From assembly GCA_009704425.1 (NCBI GenBank), contig WLEG01000151.1, positions 1-5,324 on the forward strand: DNA of 5,324 bases, given 5' to 3'. Every line of letters begins with the position of its first letter. Position 1 is the stretch's first letter. The notes under the pieces were generated by a model that was not told the origin of the DNA, searched no databases, and saw nothing but the letters and a program-made list of their open reading frames with translations. Below are positions 1 to 5,324 of the stretch, piece after piece. Source of the DNA: Actinomycetota bacterium. GTDB lineage: Bacteria > Actinomycetota > Acidimicrobiia > Acidimicrobiales > Ilumatobacteraceae. The translations under genes were made by a program, and so were the position numbers.

Positions 1-227
1 AACAGGGCTTCGATGTCGGTGGGGCTCTTCAGATCGAGGGCCACACCACGCTTGCCGCGCATCATCGGGTTCGTGGGAACGCGCGAACGATTCGCGCGCG
101 CGGCCACGTCGGGTCGGTCGACGGCCACCACGTCGGCTCCGAGATCGGCCAGGATCATGGCGCCGTACGGTCCGGGACCCTGACCCACCAGTTCGACGAC
201 GCGGACACCCGCGAGCGGTCCGGCCAC
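1..227 (-). CDS. CaiB/BaiF-family alpha-methylacyl-CoA racemase-like protein, N-terminal part
   Basis: Only the first 75 codons are in the window; the gene runs off the left edge. The reading starts at GTG (227-225) with VAGPLAGVRVVEL, followed by GPGPYGAMILADLGADVV, an acidic-Arg-Pro turn (VDRP, residues 36-39) and MRGKRGVALDLKSP (56-69). This is the standard N-terminal CoA-binding Rossmann-like start of class III CoA-transferases. The GPGP and MRGKRGVALDLK variants resemble alpha-methylacyl-CoA racemases (Mcr/Amacr) more than formyl-CoA transferases. The family's catalytic His/Asp would lie outside the window, so the reaction is inferred. The start lies 2 bp after the stop of the upstream acyl-CoA ligase, which implies co-transcription; no strong Shine-Dalgarno is visible. 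GTG is chosen because it matches the conserved family N-terminus. A plausible role is epimerising the C25 methyl-branched side-chain CoA ester made by the ligase. A plain CoA-transferase is the alternative. Confidence 0.82.
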   Translation of the reverse strand, partial: MAGPLAGVRVVELVGQGPGPYGAMILADLGADVVAVDRPDVAARANRSRVPTNPMMRGKRGVALDLKSPTDIEAL

Positions 228-229
228 GG

Positions 230-1798
230 TCAGCGACCCGCGTCCTCGACGGCGCGTTCCTTGGCCCAGCGGTAATCGCTCTTGCCCGCTGGCGAACGCA
301 CCATGAGTTCGACCAACGTCAGCTGACGCGGCACCTTGTAGCCCGCCACGTGCTTGCGACAGTGCTCCTGGATGCTCTCGAGATTCGGAGTGGTTCCCTG
401 ACGCGCCTGGACCACCGCGGCCACCCGCTCGCCCCACCGCTCGTCGGGCACTCCCACCACGACCGCGTCGAACACCTCGGGGTGCGACTTCAGCGCGTTC
501 TCCACCTCCTCGGGGAAGATCTTCTCGCCGCCACTGTTGATGCACACCGAACCGCGACCGATCAACGTGATGGATCCGTCCTCTTGCATCACGGCGAAGT
601 CACCGGGGATGGAATAGCGGGTGCCGTCGGGGCCCGTCACGAAGGTGGCGGCCGACTTCTCGGGGTCCTTGTGGTAGCGCAACGGAATGTTGCCGGTGCG
701 GGCCAACTTGCCCATCACGCCCACCGGCACGGGGCGAAGATCGTCGCCCAGCACGAAGGAGTCGGGGGCCGCCTTCACCGTGAGACCCGGCGTCTTGGGA
801 GCGTCCTTGCCCACCATGGTGATGCCGTTGGCGCCGCCCTCGCTGGACCCGACGGCATCGGTGAGAACGATGTTGGGGAACATGTCCATGAACTGGTCCT
901 TGCACGCCTGCGAGAACAACACCGCACTGGAGCTGACGGCGAACAGCGACGACAGGTCGTACCGGGCGCGATTGTCGACGAGATGGTCCAGCATCGGTCG
1001 GGCCATGGCATCTCCGGTGATCATCACCAGGTTCACCTTCTCGGCCTCGATGGTGCGGAACACGTCGGCCGGATCGAACTTGGCGCGCAGGATCACCTTG
1101 TTGCCCACGAAACTCTGGCCCATCACGCTCCATTGCGTGGCGCCGTGCATGAGCGGGGCGATGGGCAGTCCGCACAGATGGAAACCGTTGCGTCCCTTCT
1201 CCACGAACTGTCCGGGCTCGGTCATCCGCACACCGGTGGTGATGTCGACGCCACCGCCCAGGGCCATGACCACGTCCTCGTGACGCCACACCACGCCCTT
1301 GGGCATGCCGGTGGTGCCGCCGGTGAAGAGCATGTAGATGTCGTCGTTGCTGCGCGCCTCGAAGTCCCGCTCGTCCGACTGCGCGGCCAGAGCGGCCTCG
1401 AACTCGGGTCCGATCACCAACTGCGGCAGGTCGGGTTGCACGGCGCGCGCACGATCGGCGTACTCCGGCTCCACGATGAGATAGGTCAGATCGGCGTTGC
1501 CGAACAGATACGCCAGTTCGTCCTCGACGTAGCGATAGTTGATGTTGATCCACACCGCGCGAATCTTGAAGATGGCCCACAGGGCCTCCACCCACTCCAC
1601 GCGGTTGAGCGCGTAGATGCCCACGTGATCGCCGGGCTTCACGCCCTGGGCGGCCAGGTGATGGGCGAGACGGTTCGCACGACGGTCCATCTCGGCGTAG
1701 GTGCGCCTCACCTTCTCGTCGGCCACGTACTCGCGGTCGGGCCATTCGTCGACGGCGGCCTCGAAGAGATCTGCGATGTTGAAGGTGCGTGCGGGCAT
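230..1798 (-). CDS. fadD19: Steroid/fatty acyl-CoA ligase, FadD19-like (ANL superfamily)
   Basis: A 522-residue AMP-forming acyl-CoA synthetase, full length for the family. It carries the P-loop TGGTTGMPKG (159-168) followed by VVWRHED, as in FadD19-type ligases. It also has the TDAVGSSEGG aromatic/adenine motif (313-322), the PGD ribose-binding aspartate (D400), the hinge GRGSVCINSGGEKIFPEEVE (414-433) and the C-terminal catalytic lysine in SPAGK (K506). IPLRYHKDPEKSAATF and the DYRWAKE C-terminal end also match FadD19 as I recall it. FadD19 adenylates the sterol side-chain carboxylate (C26 acid) and forms its CoA thioester in the cytoplasm; in Rhodococcus rhodochrous it is required for C24-branched sterol side chains. 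The ATG is fixed by an in-frame TAG only four codons upstream (1810-1808); no good Shine-Dalgarno precedes it, so a short or leaderless leader is possible. It is divergent from the enoyl-CoA hydratase and 2 bp ahead of the racemase-like gene. A general medium- or long-chain ligase remains the alternative. Confidence 0.88.
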   Translation of the reverse strand: MPARTFNIADLFEAAVDEWPDREYVADEKVRRTYAEMDRRANRLAHHLAAQGVKPGDHVGIYALNRVEWVEALWAIFKIRAVWININYRYVEDELAYLFGNADLTYLIVEPEYADRARAVQPDLPQLVIGPEFEAALAAQSDERDFEARSNDDIYMLFTGGTTGMPKGVVWRHEDVVMALGGGVDITTGVRMTEPGQFVEKGRNGFHLCGLPIAPLMHGATQWSVMGQSFVGNKVILRAKFDPADVFRTIEAEKVNLVMITGDAMARPMLDHLVDNRARYDLSSLFAVSSSAVLFSQACKDQFMDMFPNIVLTDAVGSSEGGANGITMVGKDAPKTPGLTVKAAPDSFVLGDDLRPVPVGVMGKLARTGNIPLRYHKDPEKSAATFVTGPDGTRYSIPGDFAVMQEDGSITLIGRGSVCINSGGEKIFPEEVENALKSHPEVFDAVVVGVPDERWGERVAAVVQARQGTTPNLESIQEHCRKHVAGYKVPRQLTLVELMVRSPAGKSDYRWAKERAVEDAGR

Positions 1799-1847
1799 AC
1801 GTGTGTGCTACCACATAGGAGGCACTTTCAGGGAAAACGGAGTGAAT
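1799..1847. promoter_or_regulatory. Divergent intergenic region with candidate operator palindrome
   Basis: This 49-bp gap separates the starts of the ligase (minus) and the hydratase (plus), so it must hold or overlap both promoters. It contains an imperfect palindrome at 1805-1825, with left arm GTGCTACC and right arm GGAGGCAC around the centre ACATA. Six of eight arm positions pair, with one further G-T pair. Such symmetry between divergent genes is typical of a repressor operator, but the regulator is not in the window. I found no KstR-type AAC-NN-GTT core and cannot assign -35 or -10 boxes with confidence. Confidence 0.35.
1839..1842 (+). promoter_or_regulatory. Ribosome binding site of the echA19-like gene
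   Basis: GGAG sits five bases before the ATG at 1848, a normal spacing, and supports that start. A stronger AGGAGG lies at 1817-1822, but at 25 bases it is too far upstream to act on this ATG; it forms part of the palindrome instead. An in-frame GTG at 1842 overlaps the GGAG and would have no site of its own. Confidence 0.55.
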
Positions 1848-2648
1848 ATGTCGGGCACCGAGCATCTACTGGTCGAACAAGTGGGACACACCCTGGTGGT
1901 CACCATGAACCGCCCCGAGGCGAAGAACGCGTTGAGTCCGGCGATGATCGTCGGACTGGCCGACGCGTGGGTGCGCCTGAACGAGGACGATGACATTCGC
2001 TGCGCGATCCTGACGGGATCCGGCGGTTCGTTCTGCACGGGTATGGACCTGAAGGCGCGCGCCAACGACGACGCCGGTCCGAACCCGTACCAAGAGCGTT
2101 GGGCCGCCGACCCCGACCTGCATTGGAAGGCGCTCCTGCGCCACTACCGCCTGCGCAAGCCGTTGATCGCCGCCGTCGAGGGTTACGCGGTGGCCGGAGG
2201 AACCGAGATCCTGCAGGCGACACATCTGCGCGTGGCCGGCGAGAGCGCCACCTTCGGCGTGTTCGAGGCCCGACGCGGTTTGTTCCCGGTCGGGGGCAGC
2301 ACCGTGCGCCTGCAACGCCAGATCGGCTACACCAACGCGCTCGAGATGTTGCTCACCGCGCGTGGCTACACGGCCGCCGAAGCCAAGGAGATCGGCCTCA
2401 TCGGCCACGTGGTGCCCGACGGCACGGCTCTCGACAAGGCGATGGAGCTGGCCGACATGATCTGCGCCAACGGACCCCTCGCCGTGGAAGCGATCCTGAA
2501 GTCCGTCCAGGAGACCGCGGCCATGTCCGAGACGGACGCGTTGAAGTTGGAGTTCGAGATCGGTTGGCCCATCTTCAGCACGAACGACTCCAAGGAGGGT
2601 CCGCGGGCGTTCGCCGAGAAGCGCGCGCCCAACTGGACGCGCACCTGA
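1848..2648 (+). CDS. echA19: Enoyl-CoA hydratase, EchA19-like (crotonase family)
   Basis: A 266-residue crotonase-family protein of normal length. The N-terminus GHTLVVTMNRPEAKNAL (13-29) is the classic first strand-turn. SFCTGMDLKA (61-70) and AVAGGTEILQ (114-123) build the oxyanion hole. The two catalytic glutamates of hydratases are present: E120 in GGTE and E140 in FGVFEARRGLFPVGG. This argues for true hydration of a trans-2-enoyl-CoA rather than isomerase activity. The C-terminal KEGPRAFAEKRAP (249-261), together with IRCAILTG and LIGHVVPDG, closely resembles M. tuberculosis EchA19 (Rv3516), which acts on steroid enoyl-CoA in cholesterol side-chain beta-oxidation. It faces away from the FadD19-like gene exactly as Rv3516 faces Rv3515c, which strengthens the call. 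The longer frame open from 1701 is rejected because it would overlap the ligase and lacks crotonase similarity before residue 1. Substrate specificity is inferred. Confidence 0.88.
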   Translation: MSGTEHLLVEQVGHTLVVTMNRPEAKNALSPAMIVGLADAWVRLNEDDDIRCAILTGSGGSFCTGMDLKARANDDAGPNPYQERWAADPDLHWKALLRHYRLRKPLIAAVEGYAVAGGTEILQATHLRVAGESATFGVFEARRGLFPVGGSTVRLQRQIGYTNALEMLLTARGYTAAEAKEIGLIGHVVPDGTALDKAMELADMICANGPLAVEAILKSVQETAAMSETDALKLEFEIGWPIFSTNDSKEGPRAFAEKRAPNWTRT

Positions 2649-2665
2649 CGGTCGGGATCGTCAGG
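2644..2665. terminator. Inverted repeat between convergent genes, possible bidirectional terminator
   Basis: CCTGACG (2644-2650) and CGTCAGG (2659-2665) are perfect inverted copies around an 8-base loop. The hairpin contains the TGA stop of the hydratase on one strand and the TGA stop of the Ltp3-like gene on the other. No U-tract follows on either strand, so it is not a classic intrinsic terminator. Part of the symmetry follows simply from two facing TGA codons. Its place in a 12-bp convergent gap makes a role in ending both transcripts plausible. Confidence 0.4.
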
Positions 2666-3818
2666 GCTTGCCGCTCGACACCAACCACATGGCGAAGAAC
2701 TGACTGCCACCGCCGTAGGCGTGGCCGACCGCTTTTCGCGCACCGTCGATCTGGTGCTCGCCGGCCTTGCCCATCACCTGCATGGCCGCTTCGCCGAAGC
2801 GGAGCATGCCCGAGGCGCCGATGGGGTTGGTCGACATCACGCCACCCGAGGGATTGATGGGCAACGAGCCACCGATGTCGGTGACTCCGTCCTCGACCCA
2901 ACGCCAACCCTCGTTGCGCGGCGCGAAACCGAGGTTCTCCAGCCACATCGGCTCGAACCACGCGAACGGCACGTAGATCTCGGCGACGTCGATCTCCTTG
3001 GCCGGGTTGGTGATTCCGCCCTTGCGCCACAGATCCTCGGCGCACATCTCGCCCGCGCGCGGACTGACCTGCTCGCGACCCGCGAAAGCCGTGGGCTCGC
3101 TGCGCATGGCGGTGGCGTGCACCCACGCCTTGGGTCCGGGATGCTTGTCGGCACGCTCCTCGCTCATGAGCACCAGCGCCATGGCCCCGTCACTGGACGG
3201 GCAGGTCTCGACGAAGCGGATGGGGTCCCACATCATGGGGCTCTCGAGAGCCTTCTCGAGGGTCCAGTCCGGCTCGTGCAGGTGCGCGTACGGGTTCTTG
3301 CACGCGTTGGTGCGGTCCTTCACGGCCACCATCGCACCGATGTGCGACGGCGCACCGGAACGCTTGATGTATCCGCGCACGATCGGCGAGAAGTAGCCAC
3401 CGGCGCCGGCGTGCACCGGCATGCCGAACGGAATCGGAACGCTCAACGCCCACATGGCGTTGCCGTCGCTCTGCTTCTCGAAGCCGATGGTGAGAACCGT
3501 GCCGTGGATACCGGCCATCACGTGTTGCGCGGCGACGATGGCGGTGGAGCCTCCGACCGAACCCGCGGTGTGCACGCGGAAGACGGGCTTGCCGTGCGCC
3601 GCCAGGGCGTCGGCCAACCACAACTCGGGCATGGCGACGCCCTCGAGCGGATCGGGCGCCTTACCGATGACGATGGCGTCGACGTCGTCGATGCCGATGT
3701 TGGCATCGGCCAGGGCGCGATCGACGGCCTCACGCACGAGACCGGCGATGGAAACGTCGGCGCGACACGACGCGTGCTTCGTCTGTCCGACGCCAACTAC
3801 CGCACAGAGATCGGCCAT
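2661..3818 (-). CDS. ltp3: Thiolase-superfamily sterol side-chain aldolase, Ltp3-like
   Basis: A 385-residue SCP2-thiolase-like protein. It opens with VVGVGQTKHASCRADVSIAGLV, then has KAPDPLEGVAMPELWLAD (53-70), RVHTAGSVGGST (81-92), EKQSDGNAMWAL, GAMVAVKDR, CPSSDGA (206-212), EIYVPFAWFEPMWLENLGFAP (280-300), NPSGG (322-326) and GHAYGGGSQ (365-373). These features match my recollection of Ltp3 (M. tuberculosis Rv3523) along the whole length. The position of the thiolase nucleophile (around 85-88) holds AGSV with no Cys, and the usual GHP histidine is replaced in STNPIGASG (329-337). Thiolytic cleavage is therefore unlikely; a retro-aldol reaction, as in the related Ltp2, is favoured. In Rhodococcus rhodochrous Ltp3 is needed for C24-branched sterol side chains. 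I choose ATG at 3818 over GTG at 3827 because a GGAGG lies nine bases before the ATG. The start is one base after the ltp4-like stop, implying coupling. Confidence 0.88.
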   Translation of the reverse strand: MADLCAVVGVGQTKHASCRADVSIAGLVREAVDRALADANIGIDDVDAIVIGKAPDPLEGVAMPELWLADALAAHGKPVFRVHTAGSVGGSTAIVAAQHVMAGIHGTVLTIGFEKQSDGNAMWALSVPIPFGMPVHAGAGGYFSPIVRGYIKRSGAPSHIGAMVAVKDRTNACKNPYAHLHEPDWTLEKALESPMMWDPIRFVETCPSSDGAMALVLMSEERADKHPGPKAWVHATAMRSEPTAFAGREQVSPRAGEMCAEDLWRKGGITNPAKEIDVAEIYVPFAWFEPMWLENLGFAPRNEGWRWVEDGVTDIGGSLPINPSGGVMSTNPIGASGMLRFGEAAMQVMGKAGEHQIDGARKAVGHAYGGGSQFFAMWLVSSGKP

Positions 3819-3819
3819 C

Positions 3820-4878
3820 TCACTCACCCTCCATCACGCACACCAGGTTCTGTTGCAACATCGGACCGCTCGTGCAGTGCGCCAACACGCGATCGGCGGA
3901 TCCGGAGAAGACGCTTTCGGCCGCCTCGGCGAATCGGGCCAAACCCGCCGCCATGGCCGGATTCGACACCAGCGCACCACCACTCGGGTTGATGTGCGTG
4001 CCCTCACCGAGGTTCATCGCGCGACGCAACAGGATCTCCTGGTGCGTGTACGGCGCGTGGAGTTCGGCGATGTCGATGCGGTCGTCGCCCACACCCGCCT
4101 TGGCCGCGGCGATGGCGGCCGAGGAACTCTCGGTCATCGAACGCGCGCCCAGACGTTGGGTGTCGATGCGGTGATCGATGCCACGAATCCATGCCGGACG
4201 TTCGGCCAGACTCCGCGCCGCGTCACCGGCGGCCAGAATGACCGCGTTGGCGCCGTCGACGGGCACACCGCAGTCGTGGGCGCGCAACGGAGCACTGGTG
4301 TACGGACGTGCGAGCAGCTGCTCGGCGGTCACATTCTCCTTGGCGTACGCGATCGGGTTGTTCAACGCGTCGCGGTAACTGCGCGCGGCCACCTCGGCCA
4401 TGTCGGCCTCGGTCAGAACGCCCGCGTCGAGACAGGCCCGCGCCTGCAAGGCCGACAGCGAGTCGAATCCCGGCCACAGCGGCGTCACCATGTACGGATC
4501 GGCCTGCAGGTTGAGGATGCGATCGATGGGTCCCGAGGTGGTCTTGCCGTTGGAGAACACCAGTGCCACGTCGCATTCGCCGGTTTGGATCTTGACCCAC
4601 GCTTCGTACAACGCCAGAGCACCGTCACCCTCCACGTGGCTCTCGACGATGGGCGGCCACGCGCCGATGGCGTCGACGGCGGCCACGAAACTGAACGGCT
4701 GTCCGCTCATGTAGTCGCAACTGCCGTGGCACCAGAAGCCGATCTTCTGGCGCTCGATGCCGACCTTGGCGATGACGTCGTTGATGACCGGAAGGATCAG
4801 TTCCACCGAGGTGAGGATGGAGCCGACCTGATTGGGTCGCTGGGCCGTTGCGACGATGGCCACGTCACGGCGCGACAT
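3820..4878 (-). CDS. ltp4: Thiolase-superfamily protein, Ltp4-like partner of Ltp3
   Basis: A 352-residue thiolase-fold protein. It shows an N-terminal VAIVATAQRPNQ strand, GSCDYMSGQPFSFVAAVDAIGAWPPI (52-77), ESHVEGDGALALYEAWVKIQTGECDVALV (79-107), LQADPYMVTPLWPG (124-137), ELHAPYTHQEI (272-282), NPSGGALVSNP (297-307) and AHCTSGPML (333-341). The ESHVE, ALYEAWVK and DPY features match what I recall of Ltp4 (Rv3522). No cysteine stands at the thiolase nucleophile position (HVEGDG instead of a CASG-like motif), and the GHP histidine is replaced by SNP, so it is not expected to be a thiolase. Ltp4 is known from Rhodococcus rhodochrous to be required together with Ltp3 for C24-branched sterol side chains. 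ATG at 4878 overlaps the upstream DUF35 stop by one base (TGATG); the stop is one base before the ltp3-like ATG. It may be catalytic or a structural partner of Ltp3. Confidence 0.82.
   Translation of the reverse strand: MSRRDVAIVATAQRPNQVGSILTSVELILPVINDVIAKVGIERQKIGFWCHGSCDYMSGQPFSFVAAVDAIGAWPPIVESHVEGDGALALYEAWVKIQTGECDVALVFSNGKTTSGPIDRILNLQADPYMVTPLWPGFDSLSALQARACLDAGVLTEADMAEVAARSYRDALNNPIAYAKENVTAEQLLARPYTSAPLRAHDCGVPVDGANAVILAAGDAARSLAERPAWIRGIDHRIDTQRLGARSMTESSSAAIAAAKAGVGDDRIDIAELHAPYTHQEILLRRAMNLGEGTHINPSGGALVSNPAMAAGLARFAEAAESVFSGSADRVLAHCTSGPMLQQNLVCVMEGE
3828..3832 (-). promoter_or_regulatory. Ribosome binding site that decides the ltp3-like start
   Basis: Read on the minus strand, GGAGG ends nine bases before the ATG at 3818-3816, the best spacing in the window. 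It directly abuts the competing GTG at 3827-3825, which could not use it. The site lies inside the last codons of the upstream ltp4-like gene, so ribosomes finishing that gene can reinitiate here. Confidence 0.65.
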
Positions 4879-5324
4879 CAGCTGGCCCCCGCTTCGGTGC
4901 CCATGTCGCGATCGGGTTCACCGGTCGGACGGAAGTGGGCGATGTTCTCCAGCGACGGACCCCATTCGCTGCGGTCCTTCCACACCGGTTCGACGCGCAT
5001 GCCGATACGCACGTCGGTGGCCTCGCATTCCTGGATGAGGTGTTGCATCGAGATGTCGGCTCCGTCGAGAAGGATCTGGGCCGCCACGTAGGGCAACTTG
5101 ATCTTCTGGCCGAGGAAGGGCACGTTCACCACGCAGAAGGTGGTGATGGTGCCGCGCGGGCCCACCACCACGTCGTCACCGAGGATGCGCGCACACTTCG
5201 GGCACACGCCGTTGCGTGGCGGGAAGTACACCAGTGAGCAACCCGGGCATCGCTTGCCGATGAGGGTGCCCTCCAGCAATCCGTTGAGGTGACTGGTGGC
5301 GTTGGGGCCGGCCGACCAGTTGTA
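4878..5324 (-). CDS. DUF35 zinc-ribbon/OB-fold protein, 5' end outside window
   Basis: The last 148 codons of a Zn-ribbon/OB-fold (DUF35) protein are present, and the frame is open to the right edge. The edge reads YNWSAGPNATSHLNGLLEG, the amphipathic N-terminal helix usual in this family. It is followed by a rubredoxin-like zinc ribbon with CPGC and CPKC (pairs at about 5249-5238 and 5204-5193), with FPPR between them. Then comes an OB-fold: GPRGTITTFCVVNVPF, KLPYVAAQILLDGADISMQHLI and IGMRVEPVWKD. The true start must lie beyond 5324. A TTG at 5279 would cut off the conserved helix and is not credible. DUF35 proteins bind thiolase-superfamily aldolases such as Ltp2 through ChsH2 and may present the acyl-CoA; here the obvious partners are the two thiolase-fold proteins downstream. 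In M. tuberculosis Rv3521 holds the equivalent place before ltp4-ltp3. Total length cannot be judged. Confidence 0.85.
   Translation of the reverse strand, partial: YNWSAGPNATSHLNGLLEGTLIGKRCPGCSLVYFPPRNGVCPKCARILGDDVVVGPRGTITTFCVVNVPFLGQKIKLPYVAAQILLDGADISMQHLIQECEATDVRIGMRVEPVWKDRSEWGPSLENIAHFRPTGEPDRDMGTEAGAS

Noticed and set aside
1817..1822. AGGAGG as the hydratase ribosome binding site
   Set aside because: It is 25 bases from the ATG and no in-frame start lies at usable spacing; GGAG at 1839-1842 fits better.
1701..1847. 49-residue N-terminal extension of the hydratase
   Set aside because: It overlaps the ligase gene, crosses the divergent promoter and has no crotonase similarity; the ATG at 1848 has a GGAG at proper spacing.
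350..1993. 547-codon open frame on the plus strand opposite the ligase
   Set aside because: It is a shadow of the high-G+C minus-strand gene: the product is rich in His, Arg, Gly and Val without any recognisable domain, and it runs through the divergent promoter into the hydratase.
2721..5091. Two long plus-strand open frames (423 and 556 codons) opposite the thiolase-fold genes
   Set aside because: Low-complexity His/Arg/Gly-rich translations with no motifs, lying antisense to clearly conserved proteins; explained by codon bias.
5277..5279. TTG as start of the DUF35 gene
   Set aside because: The frame is open to the window edge and encodes the conserved N-terminal helix upstream of this codon, so the gene begins outside the window.
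1..5324. tRNA/rRNA, CRISPR arrays, insertion sequences, attachment sites
   Set aside because: I found no repeat array, transposase, terminal inverted repeats or RNA gene; the window is almost fully coding.

Overview
The window is a high-G+C stretch filled almost entirely by genes of fatty-acyl/steroid-CoA metabolism. Protein-level resemblance to mycobacterial and rhodococcal sterol-catabolic proteins points to an actinobacterium. The lineage within Actinomycetota cannot be fixed from the sequence; a non-mycolate group such as Acidimicrobiia is possible. All family assignments rest on motifs and remembered family sequences, not on a database search.

Layout. On the minus strand from 1798 leftward lies a FadD19-like steroid/fatty acyl-CoA ligase (230-1798). 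Two bases after its stop comes the start of a CaiB/BaiF-family alpha-methylacyl-CoA racemase-like gene, cut by the window edge (1-227). Across a 49-bp gap (1799-1847) that holds an imperfect palindrome, an EchA19-like enoyl-CoA hydratase (1848-2648) runs divergently on the plus strand. It ends tail to tail, 12 bp away, against a second minus-strand operon read from the right edge: a DUF35 zinc-ribbon/OB-fold protein (4878 to beyond 5324), an Ltp4-like thiolase-superfamily protein (3820-4878) and an Ltp3-like thiolase-superfamily protein (2661-3818). The stop and start codons in this operon overlap or nearly touch, so the three are probably translationally coupled. A 7-bp inverted repeat spans both convergent stop codons. 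No stretch over 50 bp lacks a gene.

How the genes fit together. In sterol degraders FadD19 activates the C26 side-chain acid to its CoA ester. An alpha-methylacyl-CoA racemase can set the C25 stereochemistry. EchA19 hydrates the side-chain enoyl-CoA. Ltp3 and Ltp4, together with FadD19, are known from Rhodococcus rhodochrous to be needed for degrading C24-branched (plant-type) sterol side chains. Both Ltp proteins here lack the nucleophilic thiolase cysteine, which fits retro-aldol rather than thiolytic chemistry, and DUF35 proteins are the usual partners of such enzymes. The window therefore looks like a compact C24-branched sterol side-chain module. Its gene content parallels the Mycobacterium tuberculosis Rv3515c-Rv3523 region, but in a rearranged and shortened form.
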